A stretch of DNA of 64,000 bases, taken from NCBI RefSeq assembly GCF_024256385.1, contig NZ_JAMLFW010000001.1, positions 1,364,001 through 1,428,000 on the forward strand, in the 5' to 3' direction. Below the pieces are notes generated by a model. The model ran no database searches and was not told the DNA's origin. It saw nothing but the letters and a program-made list of their open reading frames with translations. The stretch comes from Anatilimnocola floriformis (GTDB lineage: Bacteria > Planctomycetota > Planctomycetia > Pirellulales > Pirellulaceae). This document shows, in pieces, positions 28,307 to 35,856 of this stretch. Position numbers and translations under genes: made by a program. Each line of letters begins with the position of its first letter. The first letter of the stretch is position 1.

Positions 28307-28720
28307 ATGCAATTCAGATTCTTCGGCGTCTTCGTCGCGCTCGTGATGGCGGCAGCTTTCGTTGGTTGCGGCAATTCACAAGGCACGGTATCTGGCAGCG
28401 TGACGATCTCTGGTCAGCCGCTTGCCAAGGGGCAGATTCAATTCACCCCGCCCACTGGCGGCACACCCGTGGGTGCGGCGATTGTGGCGGGCAAATACAC
28501 GGCGGTGAACGTCGTGCCGGGTGACAAGCAAGTCCTCATCACCGAGGAAGTCGAACAAGCGGTCGCTCTGACGCACGAAGAGATGCAAAAGCAAATGGCG
28601 TCCGGCGCTCGCCCGGCGCCACCGCTGAAGAGTCGCATCTCGCCGACGACCAAAGGGAACGGCAAAACGGTCACGATCAAAGTCGGCTCGCAAACGCAAG
28701 ATTTTCTGCTCGAGCCGTAA
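28307..28720 (+). CDS. small lipoprotein with carboxypeptidase-regulatory-like fold
   Basis: This 137-residue protein has a lipoprotein signal ending AAFVGC, then a single beta-sandwich-like domain starting VSGSVTISGQPLAKGQIQF. That segment (G.V...G.PL..G.I.F) is the usual start of transthyretin-like or carboxypeptidase-regulatory domains. In planctomycetes such lipoproteins commonly follow DUF1559 genes, as here, and are probably co-expressed with them. It converges with the L7/L12-like gene, only three bases apart. Confidence 0.75.
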   Translation: MQFRFFGVFVALVMAAAFVGCGNSQGTVSGSVTISGQPLAKGQIQFTPPTGGTPVGAAIVAGKYTAVNVVPGDKQVLITEEVEQAVALTHEEMQKQMASGARPAPPLKSRISPTTKGNGKTVTIKVGSQTQDFLLEP

Positions 28721-28723
28721 CGC

Positions 28724-29290
28724 TCAACGGATGAGCGCGATCGCGCCGATGCCGACCAAGACTGCGAGCAGGATCACCATTCCGAAACAGCCGCGACCGC
28801 CGCTGCCACCACCAGCAGCCGGCTGTTGTGTGAGCGCGGCTTCGAGCGCCTCGACTTCTTGCTTGGCCTCCAGCAGGCTGCAACCGGCTTGCTGGCGATA
28901 GATCTTGATCGCTTCCAGCTTTTGCCCCTGACGGACTAGTTGCTCGATCTGCTGCCGATCGATCACTGGCGACGGCTGCGCTAAAATCTGCACTGGCTCG
29001 ATCGCTTGTCGATTAGCCAGCTGTTCCACAGCGAGACGATCGACAATTTGCTTGGCATCGAGCAGCGACAGGCCGGTGGCATCCTTGACGACCTTAATCG
29101 CTTCCATCTTGTGTCCGCGGCCGATGATCACGAGTACTTCATCTAGCAAGGCATCGCTGAGCGGACCACGGCTTTGGTTGTGTCCGACAGGCTGCGGCTG
29201 CCCGACCTGCGCCGGCTGCGATGCGCCGCAGTAAGCGCAAACCGGCGTGGCTACAGGAAGTTCGCGAAGGCAGTGAATGCAGGAGGGCAT
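28724..29290 (-). CDS. zinc-ribbon protein with L7/L12 C-terminal-like repeats and membrane anchor
   Basis: This 188-residue protein begins MPSCIHCLRELP with a CxxC...CxxC ribbon (CIHC and CAYC). Two segments then match the ribosomal L7/L12 C-terminal domain helix-turn (KMEAIKVVKDATGLSLLDAK and KLEAIKIYRQQAGCSLLEAK). A C-terminal hydrophobic anchor, MVILLAVLVGIGAIALIR, suggests tail anchoring. It is not a ribosomal protein in context. The ATG at 29290 is preferred because the first cysteines follow directly and the frame upstream has no conserved features. A related domain occurs at 33981-34775. Confidence 0.65.
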   Translation of the reverse strand: MPSCIHCLRELPVATPVCAYCGASQPAQVGQPQPVGHNQSRGPLSDALLDEVLVIIGRGHKMEAIKVVKDATGLSLLDAKQIVDRLAVEQLANRQAIEPVQILAQPSPVIDRQQIEQLVRQGQKLEAIKIYRQQAGCSLLEAKQEVEALEAALTQQPAAGGGSGGRGCFGMVILLAVLVGIGAIALIR

Positions 29291-29457
29291 AAGAGTTCTC
29301 ACCAATCTAGCGGAGCTAACTGCCCGAACGGACACGCGAAGGGAACGCAGGGTTCGCTGTACGATGCGAAGTGGCTACTAACGACGCCAGCGTATCGCGC
29401 AGCTAGAATGCCGAGAATCCTGCTACCGACTCGTCGGTCTTACCGAATGTCGCCACC

Positions 29458-29775
29458 ATGAAACGCGAATCTCGTGCTCCAGTAATTTTCGCCATTGCGT
29501 TGCTGCTCTTACCAGTGCTGTATGTGGCGAGTTATTTCGCCCTGGTACACCACTCGGTGAAAACAATTACGCTGGAAATCAGCAGCAGTGGTGGCACGCC
29601 GGGAAGTCCGCCACCGCAGGACTGGCACATGGCGAGACACTATCGCTTTGAAGCTGACGGGTGGGCCAGCCAATTTTATTGGCCGTTGGAACAAGTCGAT
29701 CGCCTGCTGAGGCCGCATGTGTGGGCCGAACCTCACAACAGCGTATCCGGGGTAAACACGTTTCTCGCTCGGTGA
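29458..29775 (+). CDS. small membrane-anchored hypothetical protein
   Basis: This 105-residue protein has an N-terminal transmembrane helix (VIFAIALLLLPVLYVASYFA) followed by a soluble tail with a proline-rich patch (GTPGSPPPQDWHM). I do not recognise a family. It lies on the plus strand between two minus-strand genes, with 167 bases upstream. No clear ribosome site is seen before the ATG at 29458, so its reality rests mainly on its hydrophobic start and plausible composition. Confidence 0.45.
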   Translation: MKRESRAPVIFAIALLLLPVLYVASYFALVHHSVKTITLEISSSGGTPGSPPPQDWHMARHYRFEADGWASQFYWPLEQVDRLLRPHVWAEPHNSVSGVNTFLAR

Positions 29776-29806
29776 TTGCCCGAACACGCCGCGGGCGAAA
29801 CGCAGA

Positions 29807-30706
29807 TCAATGACGCGGCCGCTCGACCCCTTCGTGGCCGGCAACGGTTGACATGGCTTCGATGTCGGCAGCCGAGGTGTTGTCAGGTAGGAATCGGACC
29901 TCGCCATCGGCGAAGAGGACATTGGCGCCGTTGCTGTGATTGCCCCCCAGGTCGCCGCCGATTTGAAAGTCGATCTGGTTCCCGACGAGGTCGACGGGCT
30001 CCATCCAACTCTTGCCGTTGCTTTCAACTTCGACGACCAGCAGCGTAGACGCAGGATCGTCCTTGATGTCGGTCATGTTTCGCGACGCGGCATCGGGAAA
30101 CATGGTCTTCGGCCCGGTGATGACAACGTAGTTGCTTTCGTGCAGCGTGCGGGCGTTTTGATCGAGAGGCGAAGCGAAGAGCCGCGGCATTTGTGCAGCC
30201 AGGGAGAGATTTTGCGGCGCGTCCCAAGGCTCGTTGAGATTGATCTGTTGATGCAGCAACTGCCCCTCGGAGCCGAGATAGGGCAGGATCAGCACTCGCC
30301 AGCTGTGCAGCGGTTTGCCAGCCGCATCGACTGAGTAGGCCGGCGGAAAGTTGCCATTGTTAGCGGCTTGGTAGGCGAGAATGGCCTGGCCGATCTTGCG
30401 CAGGTTGTTGGCACAGGTGCGCTTGGCTGCGGCCTGATTGGCGGCGAGGAGCGCAGGTTTGCCGACGGCTTGATAGAAGGCAAAGAAGGCGATGCCGAAA
30501 CCGATCACGAGCAAACCACCAATGATCGCGAGCTGATAGTTGCCGCGGCGAACTCCCTGCACGGCTGCGCGAAACGAATAGCCGGCCCGCGCCGAAGGTA
30601 CGGTGACCAGCCGGCCACAGTTGACGCAGGGGCCGGTGTGGCCGGCGAATGGATCGTCGACCAGCGTGGTTTCGCCACAGTAGGGACAGGAGAAGTGGAT
30701 GGGCAT
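29807..30706 (-). CDS. DUF1559-like protein with N-terminal zinc ribbon and membrane segment
   Basis: This 299-residue protein begins with a zinc ribbon (CPYC and CVNC) followed by one transmembrane helix (AIIGGLLVIGFGIAFFAFY). The rest matches the DUF1559 body: RTCANNLRKIGQAILAYQ near the helix and NGANVLFADGEVRFLPDN at the end. It lacks the prepilin cleavage motif of the paralogue at 27255-28280, so it is membrane anchored instead. The ATG at 30706 is chosen by the ribbon start. It follows the aldolase by five bases and is probably co-transcribed with it. Confidence 0.75.
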   Translation of the reverse strand: MPIHFSCPYCGETTLVDDPFAGHTGPCVNCGRLVTVPSARAGYSFRAAVQGVRRGNYQLAIIGGLLVIGFGIAFFAFYQAVGKPALLAANQAAAKRTCANNLRKIGQAILAYQAANNGNFPPAYSVDAAGKPLHSWRVLILPYLGSEGQLLHQQINLNEPWDAPQNLSLAAQMPRLFASPLDQNARTLHESNYVVITGPKTMFPDAASRNMTDIKDDPASTLLVVEVESNGKSWMEPVDLVGNQIDFQIGGDLGGNHSNGANVLFADGEVRFLPDNTSAADIEAMSTVAGHEGVERPRH

Positions 30707-30711
30707 GGCCG

Positions 30712-31353
30712 TTACTTGGAGCGAAAGTCCTTCACCAGTTGCTGATACTGTTTCGCCAGGTTTTCGATTTTCTTGAGATCGCCGGCGGCAACAACTTTGG
30801 GATCGACCAGCGAACTGCCAACGCCCAGCGCACACGCGCCGGCTTTAAGAAAATCGGTCGCGGTTTCCAAATTCACGCCGCCGGTCGGCATGAGACGGAT
30901 GTGCGGCAGCGGGCCATGCAGGGCCTTCAGATACTTAGGGCCGGTGATTTCGGACGGGAAGATTTTGACGATGTCGGCCCCGGCTTGCCACGCGGTGACA
31001 ACTTCGGTCGGTGTGAACGCGCCGGGCATGATCGGCTTGCTGTAGCGCTTGCACATTTCGATAACTTGCACGTTCACGGCGGGCGACACGATGAACTCGG
31101 CGCCGGCGAGCAATGCGGCCCGGCAGGTCTCCGGATCGAGCACGGTCCCCGCGCCGAGCAGCACGCGCTTGCCGAGCTTGTCGGCCACTTTTTCCAAAAC
31201 CTGCACGGCCTTCGGAACCGTAAAAGTCACCTCCATCACATCAACGCCGCCAGCCAGCAAGGCTTCGGCGACGTCGACGAGCAGCTCGCCACTTTCAGCG
31301 CGAATGACGGCGACAATGCAGGAATCGAGAACACGGGCGAGGGAACTGGGCAC
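30712..31353 (-). CDS. eda: KDPG/KHG aldolase
   Basis: This 213-residue class I aldolase cleaves 2-keto-3-deoxy-6-phosphogluconate (or 4-hydroxy-2-oxoglutarate) to pyruvate and an aldehyde in the Entner-Doudoroff or sugar-acid pathways. The Schiff-base lysine is K130 in DIVKIFPSE; VMEVTFTVPKAV, LLGAGTVLD and MPTGGVNLE are the conserved segments. The start codon is GTG at 31353, supported by an upstream ggag eight bases away on the minus strand. No kinase or dehydratase gene is adjacent, so its physiological pathway is not fixed by context. Confidence 0.93.
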   Translation of the reverse strand: MPSSLARVLDSCIVAVIRAESGELLVDVAEALLAGGVDVMEVTFTVPKAVQVLEKVADKLGKRVLLGAGTVLDPETCRAALLAGAEFIVSPAVNVQVIEMCKRYSKPIMPGAFTPTEVVTAWQAGADIVKIFPSEITGPKYLKALHGPLPHIRLMPTGGVNLETATDFLKAGACALGVGSSLVDPKVVAAGDLKKIENLAKQYQQLVKDFRSK

Positions 31354-31924
31354 TGCGGGAACTCCTGGGGGTGATGCGGGAGTGCATTGTAATGCAGGCG
31401 GGGGAGAGAAGAAGTATGAGGGTTTGAGCGTGTGGGAGTGAGGGCGTATGGGCGAGAGTGAGCCAGTGAGTAAATGTGATTCGCGCAGCGAATCGTCGCT
31501 CCCTCGCCCCGCTTCGGGGAGAGGGTGGGGTGAGGGGTTTGAAGCTCACTTCAACTTTCCTTCACGCGCCTTAACAACAGGCCAACGCGATAGCCAAGGC
31601 AACTCGCAGCACCGGCCCCTCACCCTAACCCTCTCCCCTGAGTACAGGGGCGAGGGAACAGGAGTTTTTGAGCGAACCATCGTGGCACTCCCGCCGTACA
31701 GATTCCCAGCGAGGGAAGACTCCTCGCTTTCTAGGCTCATGACGGCCGCCAATCGCAAAAACGCCATTTTGTCGCTGTTTCGTCGTCCGCGGCTCCAACT
31801 CGGGTTCCCCCCCGATCGGCTTTCCAAGGCCGGAAAACTGGACTACCTCCGCCGTATGTGCATAATATCCAGCAGGTAACGGATGCACCGGGTACGCCCG
31901 CAAGCTACCCAACGGCGGAATTCC
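31354..31924. other. intergenic region with family B repeat
   Basis: No gene is recognised here. The stretch contains the second family B inverted repeat (31501-31657). The longer open frames here read through the repeat and show no family or start-site support. Promoters for the divergent genes at 31353 and 31925 should lie at its two ends. Confidence 0.5.
31501..31657. repeat. inverted repeat family B, second site
   Basis: The arm at 31501-31537 (ccctcgccccgcttcggg then gagagggtggggtgagggg) pairs with 31616-31657 (cccctcaccctaaccctctcc then cctgagtacaggggcgaggga). It is the same family as 514-672. The sequence ccctcaccctaaccctctcc is a widely dispersed intergenic repeat in high-GC bacteria. 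Neither arm overlaps a recognised gene. Confidence 0.8.
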
Positions 31925-32188
31925 ATGAAGCAACTCTCGCCGGAGACGTTTGCCCAGTTGTTGATCTGGGGGAGCGTGCTCCTAGGTTTGATCGCCATCG
32001 CGGCGCTATTTTTGGGAAAGTTGCGCGGAAGCGCGCAGCAATCCGAAGATTCAGCCAGCCAACTGCTATCGAACTTGCAAGATTTGCGACAGGAGGGTGA
32101 CATCAGCGACACCGAATACCGAACTATAAAAGCGGTGCTAGGAGCTCAGCTCCAGCAACGAGCAAAGGACGATCCCGACAAGGCTTAA
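31925..32188 (+). CDS. small membrane protein with SHOCT-like C-terminus
   Basis: This 87-residue protein starts MKQLSPETFAQLL and has one transmembrane helix (IWGSVLLGLIAIAALFLGKL). The soluble tail LLSNLQDLRQEGDISDTEYRT resembles the short SHOCT-type helical hairpin (L..L...G.IS..EY). It lies 310 bases upstream of clpX on the same strand. A longer reading to 31883 has no support. Function is unknown. Confidence 0.6.
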   Translation: MKQLSPETFAQLLIWGSVLLGLIAIAALFLGKLRGSAQQSEDSASQLLSNLQDLRQEGDISDTEYRTIKAVLGAQLQQRAKDDPDKA

Positions 32189-32498
32189 GAACGAGACTCC
32201 TCAGGTCGCAACGGCTGATCCAGCCGGGCAAAGTGTGCGGCGGAGAAGGTTTGTTCGCAGTCTGGAAAATGAACGTTCTTTACTGGTTGATCCGGCCTGG
32301 GAGGTCGGTTGCACTGACAACGATTGACTGTCGAATTGCTCGAACTTCAAGCGGACAAGGATGCCCCCTTCCCGCTGCTGGCAATTTTCCCTGGCTTCGG
32401 CCTGGTCGAGTTGCGAGTGGCGATCGAGCTTTGCACCTGTGAGGGCTGGACGCGCTTTTGTGGCCAGCTGAAATCCGCTGAAAGGAGTGTTTGAAGTT
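32189..32498. promoter_or_regulatory. clpX upstream region
   Basis: This 310-base gap contains no recognised gene. It should contain the clpX promoter and leader. The only clear signal is the ribosome binding site aaaggag at 32481-32487, 11 bases before the ATG at 32499. I see no hairpin, operator palindrome or repeat. Confidence 0.4.
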
Positions 32499-33785
32499 AT
32501 GCCGGCAGGTAAGGACATGACTGGGGGGCGGCGAAGCGCCAGCACCACAAAGAAAAACGCCTACTGTTCGTTCTGTCGCAAGAGCTATCGCGACGTCGGA
32601 CCGCTCGTCGAAGGGCCTGGCGACGTATATATCTGCGGTGAGTGCATCGAACTCTGCCAGTCGATCCTCGACCAAGAACAGCGCCGTCGCGGCGCTACAA
32701 AACCTCTCTTCAACCGCATTCCCACGCCGCGGGAATTGGTCGCTTCGCTCGACCAATATGTCGTCGGCCAGACCTTCCCCAAGAAGGTGCTGTCGGTGGC
32801 GGTTCACAACCACTACAAGCGGTTGCAACTCGGTGTTGAAGGTGGCGACGTCGAAGTCGAGAAGTCGAACATCCTGCTGCTCGGCCCGACGGGCTCTGGC
32901 AAGACGTTGCTCGCTCGCACGCTGGCCCGCGTGCTGAACGTGCCGTTCGCCATCGGCGATGCGACCACGCTCACCGAAGCGGGTTACGTCGGTGAAGACG
33001 TCGAAAACCTGCTGCTGAAATTGCTTCACGCCGCGGACTTCGATCTCGAAGCTGCCCAGCGCGGCGTTTTGTACATCGACGAAATCGACAAGATTGGCAA
33101 GACCAGCCAGAACGTGTCGATCACTCGTGACGTCAGCGGCGAGGGCGTGCAACAAGCCCTGCTGAAGATGCTCGAAGGCACTGTCGCCAATGTTCCGCCG
33201 CAAGGGGGCCGCAAGCACCCTGAGCAGCAGTACATTCAGATGGATACGACGAACATTCTCTTCATCTGCGGCGGCACGTTCGTCGGCATCGAAGACATCG
33301 TTCGCAAACGCCTCGGCAAGAAGGCCCTCGGCTTCGGCCAGCAGTCTTCGAACCAACGGCAAGACATCGAAACGGCTGAAGCGCTGTCGATGGTGCAAAC
33401 CGAAGACATCCTCGAGTTCGGCATGATCCCCGAATTGATCGGCCGCTTGCCGGTGATCGCTTCGCTCTGCCCGCTCGATCACGCCGGCCTGGTGAAGGTG
33501 CTGACCGAACCGAAGAACGCTCTGCTCCGTCAGTATCAGACCCTCTTCCAAATGGAAGACTGCACGCTCGAGTTCGCCGAATCGGCTCTCAACGCCATCG
33601 CTCACAAAGCCGTGGTCAAGGGAACCGGTGCCCGCGGCCTCCGCAGCATCGTCGAACAGACCATGCTCGAAGTGATGTATGAACTCCCCGACCAACCGAA
33701 GGGAAGCAAGTTCGTCATCGACGCCGACATCGTCGAAGGCCGCCGCAAAATGTTCCCAGTGCAGCCGCAAGCCAAGAGTGCGTAA
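32499..33785 (+). CDS. clpX: ATP-dependent Clp protease ATPase subunit ClpX
   Basis: This 428-residue AAA+ unfoldase feeds substrates to ClpP. The N-terminal C4 zinc domain is visible (YCSFCRKS and CGECIELC). Walker A GPTGSGKT begins near residue 129, the pore loop is GYVGED, Walker B is [10 protein letters not shown], and sensor segments [12 protein letters not shown] and [10 protein letters not shown] follow. The ATG at 32499 with aaaggag ahead is chosen over an in-frame GTG at 32487. clpP is not adjacent. A strong terminator follows at 33934-33963. Confidence 0.97.
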   Translation: MPAGKDMTGGRRSASTTKKNAYCSFCRKSYRDVGPLVEGPGDVYICGECIELCQSILDQEQRRRGATKPLFNRIPTPRELVASLDQYVVGQTFPKKVLSVAVHNHYKRLQLGVEGGDVEVEKSNILLLGPTGSGKTLLARTLARVLNVPFAIGDATTLTEAGYVGEDVENLLLKLLHAADFDLEAAQRGVLYIDEIDKIGKTSQNVSITRDVSGEGVQQALLKMLEGTVANVPPQGGRKHPEQQYIQMDTTNILFICGGTFVGIEDIVRKRLGKKALGFGQQSSNQRQDIETAEALSMVQTEDILEFGMIPELIGRLPVIASLCPLDHAGLVKVLTEPKNALLRQYQTLFQMEDCTLEFAESALNAIAHKAVVKGTGARGLRSIVEQTMLEVMYELPDQPKGSKFVIDADIVEGRRKMFPVQPQAKSA

Positions 33786-33829
33786 GACGCACCCACAGTC
33801 GCCTTTCGCTCCGCGAAAGAGTGCGTCTT
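33784..33829. repeat. hairpin directly after clpX
   Basis: aagacgcac (33784-33792) pairs with gtgcgtctt (33821-33829), and an inner hairpin ctttcgctccgcgaaag lies at 33803-33819. The left arm includes two bases of the clpX stop codon. No T-tract follows. It may protect the 3' end of the mRNA. Confidence 0.6.
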
Positions 33830-33832
33830 CCG

Positions 33833-33921
33833 TAGGCCGGACCATTGGTCCGGCCTGACGCCGCGAGTGCAGCAAATTCGGCTCGGTACCCACACCCTGG
33901 ACGGACCAATGGTCCGTCCTA
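33833..33921. repeat. inverted repeat family E, first site
   Basis: taggccggaccattggtcc (from 33833) and ggacggaccaatggtccg (from 33899) are reverse complements with two mismatches over 23 bases. Each arm is itself partly palindromic around ccattgg/ccaatgg. The same family recurs at 51759-51851. It lies between clpX and its terminator. Confidence 0.8.
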
Positions 33922-33933
33922 CGAATGCAATAC

Positions 33934-33963
33934 AACGGCCACGCGAAAGCGTGGCCGTTTTTC
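33934..33963 (+). terminator. intrinsic terminator after clpX
   Basis: acggccacgc, a gaaa loop and gcgtggccgt form a perfect 10-bp GC-rich stem followed by tttttcgttttc. The position, 150 bases after the clpX stop and just before the converging gene at 33981, fits an intrinsic terminator for clpX transcription. Confidence 0.85.
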
Positions 33964-33980
33964 GTTTTCTTGCAACTTCA

Positions 33981-34775
33981 CTACTGTTGCTGATCTTGTC
34001 GCTTTATCAGTTGCGCTGCATGCTGGGCATCTAGCAGCGAACATCCCATGACTTGCTTGGTGACCTTCACACCCCACAACTCTCCCTGGGAAAATGCTTG
34101 GCAAATCTCTTGTCGCTGCTCTTCACTTAGGGCATCGACCGTTTGTTGGATTTTGCAACTCGCGCACAACGCCACGGGGTCGGCAGTTTTTAAAGTCATC
34201 CGCATGAGCCCGCAGCGCTCGCAAGCGTAAACCTCGTATTTGGCGAAGCACTCTTCGCAAATTGGCCGGGCACCCAACCCTGCGCTCGCGGGACTAAAGC
34301 AGACCTGGCACTTCGGCCCGGCACGCTCGGCCTCTGTCCAGCCCGCTGTGCGCAATTCTTGCTCTTCCAGCGAATGACAGTGATGACAAACGCCTCGCCA
34401 CGGACAAGAGTCCGGCTGCAGCAGAAGCGTCGTGCATCGCTGGCATGGCTGTCCTTTGTCTCGCTCAATCCAGCGCGGGCAAGCATCCTCCGGATGAACG
34501 GGCGACGGAAAGTAAAACTCTGCGCGGAAGAGGGCGGCGACTTCTTGCCCCAATTCAGTTGCGGTCGCTGCTTCAGGCCAAGGCGGAACCTGGCCGTTAA
34601 ACAGCCTGAGATCGCCGCCATGCCTGATCGCTGTTAAACAGTGCGTCTGCAAGTCAGCGGTGATCGCCGAGAAACGAACGAACCACCCCGTCGTGTCTCC
34701 ATCCCAAAGTGCTTCAAAAGCGATGGGCTGTAAGCCGCGTGCGTTAATTTCAGCCAGGATTTCATCGCGAGTCAT
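33981..34775 (-). CDS. multi-zinc-ribbon protein with L7/L12-like C-terminal segment
   Basis: This 264-residue protein has an N-terminal domain of unknown family, then at least four CxxC pairs (CQRC, CHHC, CQVC, CERC and later CASC), pointing to several zinc ribbons. The C-terminus GVKVTKQVMGCSLLDAQHAA resembles the L7/L12 C-terminal helix motif also seen in the 28724-29290 protein. It has no signal or membrane segment. The function is unknown. It converges with clpX across a terminator. Confidence 0.65.
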   Translation of the reverse strand: MTRDEILAEINARGLQPIAFEALWDGDTTGWFVRFSAITADLQTHCLTAIRHGGDLRLFNGQVPPWPEAATATELGQEVAALFRAEFYFPSPVHPEDACPRWIERDKGQPCQRCTTLLLQPDSCPWRGVCHHCHSLEEQELRTAGWTEAERAGPKCQVCFSPASAGLGARPICEECFAKYEVYACERCGLMRMTLKTADPVALCASCKIQQTVDALSEEQRQEICQAFSQGELWGVKVTKQVMGCSLLDAQHAAQLIKRQDQQQ

Positions 34776-34915
34776 CCACCTCTCCTAGCTGCTTCAAGGT
34801 GTCTGCAGGACGGGCAGTTGACCCATTCTACGTTCAAACCAACGACAATGACTTGACGCTTCTTGAGAACGGTGAGACTTGCACACAAAATAGGTGCAGG
34901 AGAAAACGATCAGCA

Positions 34916-35368
34916 ATGAATACAACTCTCTGCGAATGGTTTTACGCCGAGGCGCAAGAAGTGTACGTCGCATCGAGCAGATTCCCCGCCAAACTAGCCG
35001 CTCAGATCGACGGGCTACTAGATAAAGGCCTTGCACAAGCGGGAGAAGACTATCTTGCCAAAGCGACCATGCACATTTTCGCCACTGAGGTGAAGCTGAT
35101 GTCTACATTGGTTGGCGGTGCCAGCCAGGAGATGTTACTCGCCTTCTGTGCTATGAAAGATTGTGGTTTTCGTAATCTCCGAACGAAGATCACCCTCACA
35201 ATTTTCTATTTCAAAAAAATGCTCTCCGTCGATCCAACGATCTCGTTGGAAGATCTCCTGCTCCTCAAGGAAGAGGTTCTCTCCTACCGGGGAATGTTTG
35301 CGGAGTCACTGCCTCAAATTGAGGAACTCCTTTCTCCGCCGGCTGGACCGGCGGGGAGTTTTAAGTGA
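34916..35368 (+). CDS. hypothetical protein
   Basis: This 150-residue, mainly helical protein begins MNTTLCEWFYAEAQEVYVAS. It has no signal peptide, membrane helix or recognised catalytic motif. A ggag stretch lies about 13 bases before the ATG at 34916. A longer frame to 34799 has no support. It is divergent from the zinc-ribbon gene. I do not recognise the family. Confidence 0.5.
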   Translation: MNTTLCEWFYAEAQEVYVASSRFPAKLAAQIDGLLDKGLAQAGEDYLAKATMHIFATEVKLMSTLVGGASQEMLLAFCAMKDCGFRNLRTKITLTIFYFKKMLSVDPTISLEDLLLLKEEVLSYRGMFAESLPQIEELLSPPAGPAGSFK

Positions 35369-35856
35369 GAGGCGAGTTCTCTTAGCGGAATGGAGGATGG
35401 CGCATCTACGCCGGACCATAGTTGCCCGCGCTGCCGTGTCGTTGTTGAGCCGGATGGCCTGTCAGCGTGATCGCCTCAGGCGACGTAAAGCGAAATGAGC
35501 GAGCGATTTTTCGCTCACCAGAAGCTCGCTTGCGATCACCCGAAATAGTGGCAATATAGTGCGATATTTGGGGCGCGATATTGCAGGCAGTTTTCGTCCC
35601 TAAGTCTTTCCCAGCAAAGACTTGCAGATGAAACCGTATTCTGCATCACCTGTTATAATCTGGGGGTATGAAAGGGGGGCGGCGTGTTGCTGTGTTTCGC
35701 GGCTACCCTTCGTCCCGCGGTCGAAGTATTACTGCGGGTTCTCAGCAATTCTTTGCGCGATCGGACCTAAGTTGGACAGGTCCGAGCATCTAATAGTGAG
35801 TAGTTGATTGACAATTTGGTTGTCACATTCATCCGTTCGCAAAGAGCGATACGGTG
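35369..35856. other. gene-free region with repeated element
   Basis: No credible gene is present. A short frame 35391-35471 encoding MEDGASTPDHSCPRC looks fortuitous. The region contains copy 2 of the ~145-bp element (35538-35682) and the box cggacctaagttgga at 35762-35776. The converging peptidase gene ends at 35857. Confidence 0.5.
35538..35682. repeat. copy 2 of the ~145-bp repeated element
   Basis: The stretch matches 349-493, with the same order of blocks: cacccgaaa, agtggcaata, gtgcgatatttgg, atattgcaggc, tgttata and gggggtatgaaaggggggcg. Downstream, the box cggacctaagttgga at 35762-35776 is also shared. Here only 79 bases separate element and box; at copy 1 the gap is 255 bases and holds a family B palindrome, as if it had been inserted later. 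Confidence 0.65.

Noticed and set aside
35391-35471. 26-codon frame with a CPRC motif
   Set aside because: Too short, no ribosome site, and next to a repeat region; likely fortuitous.
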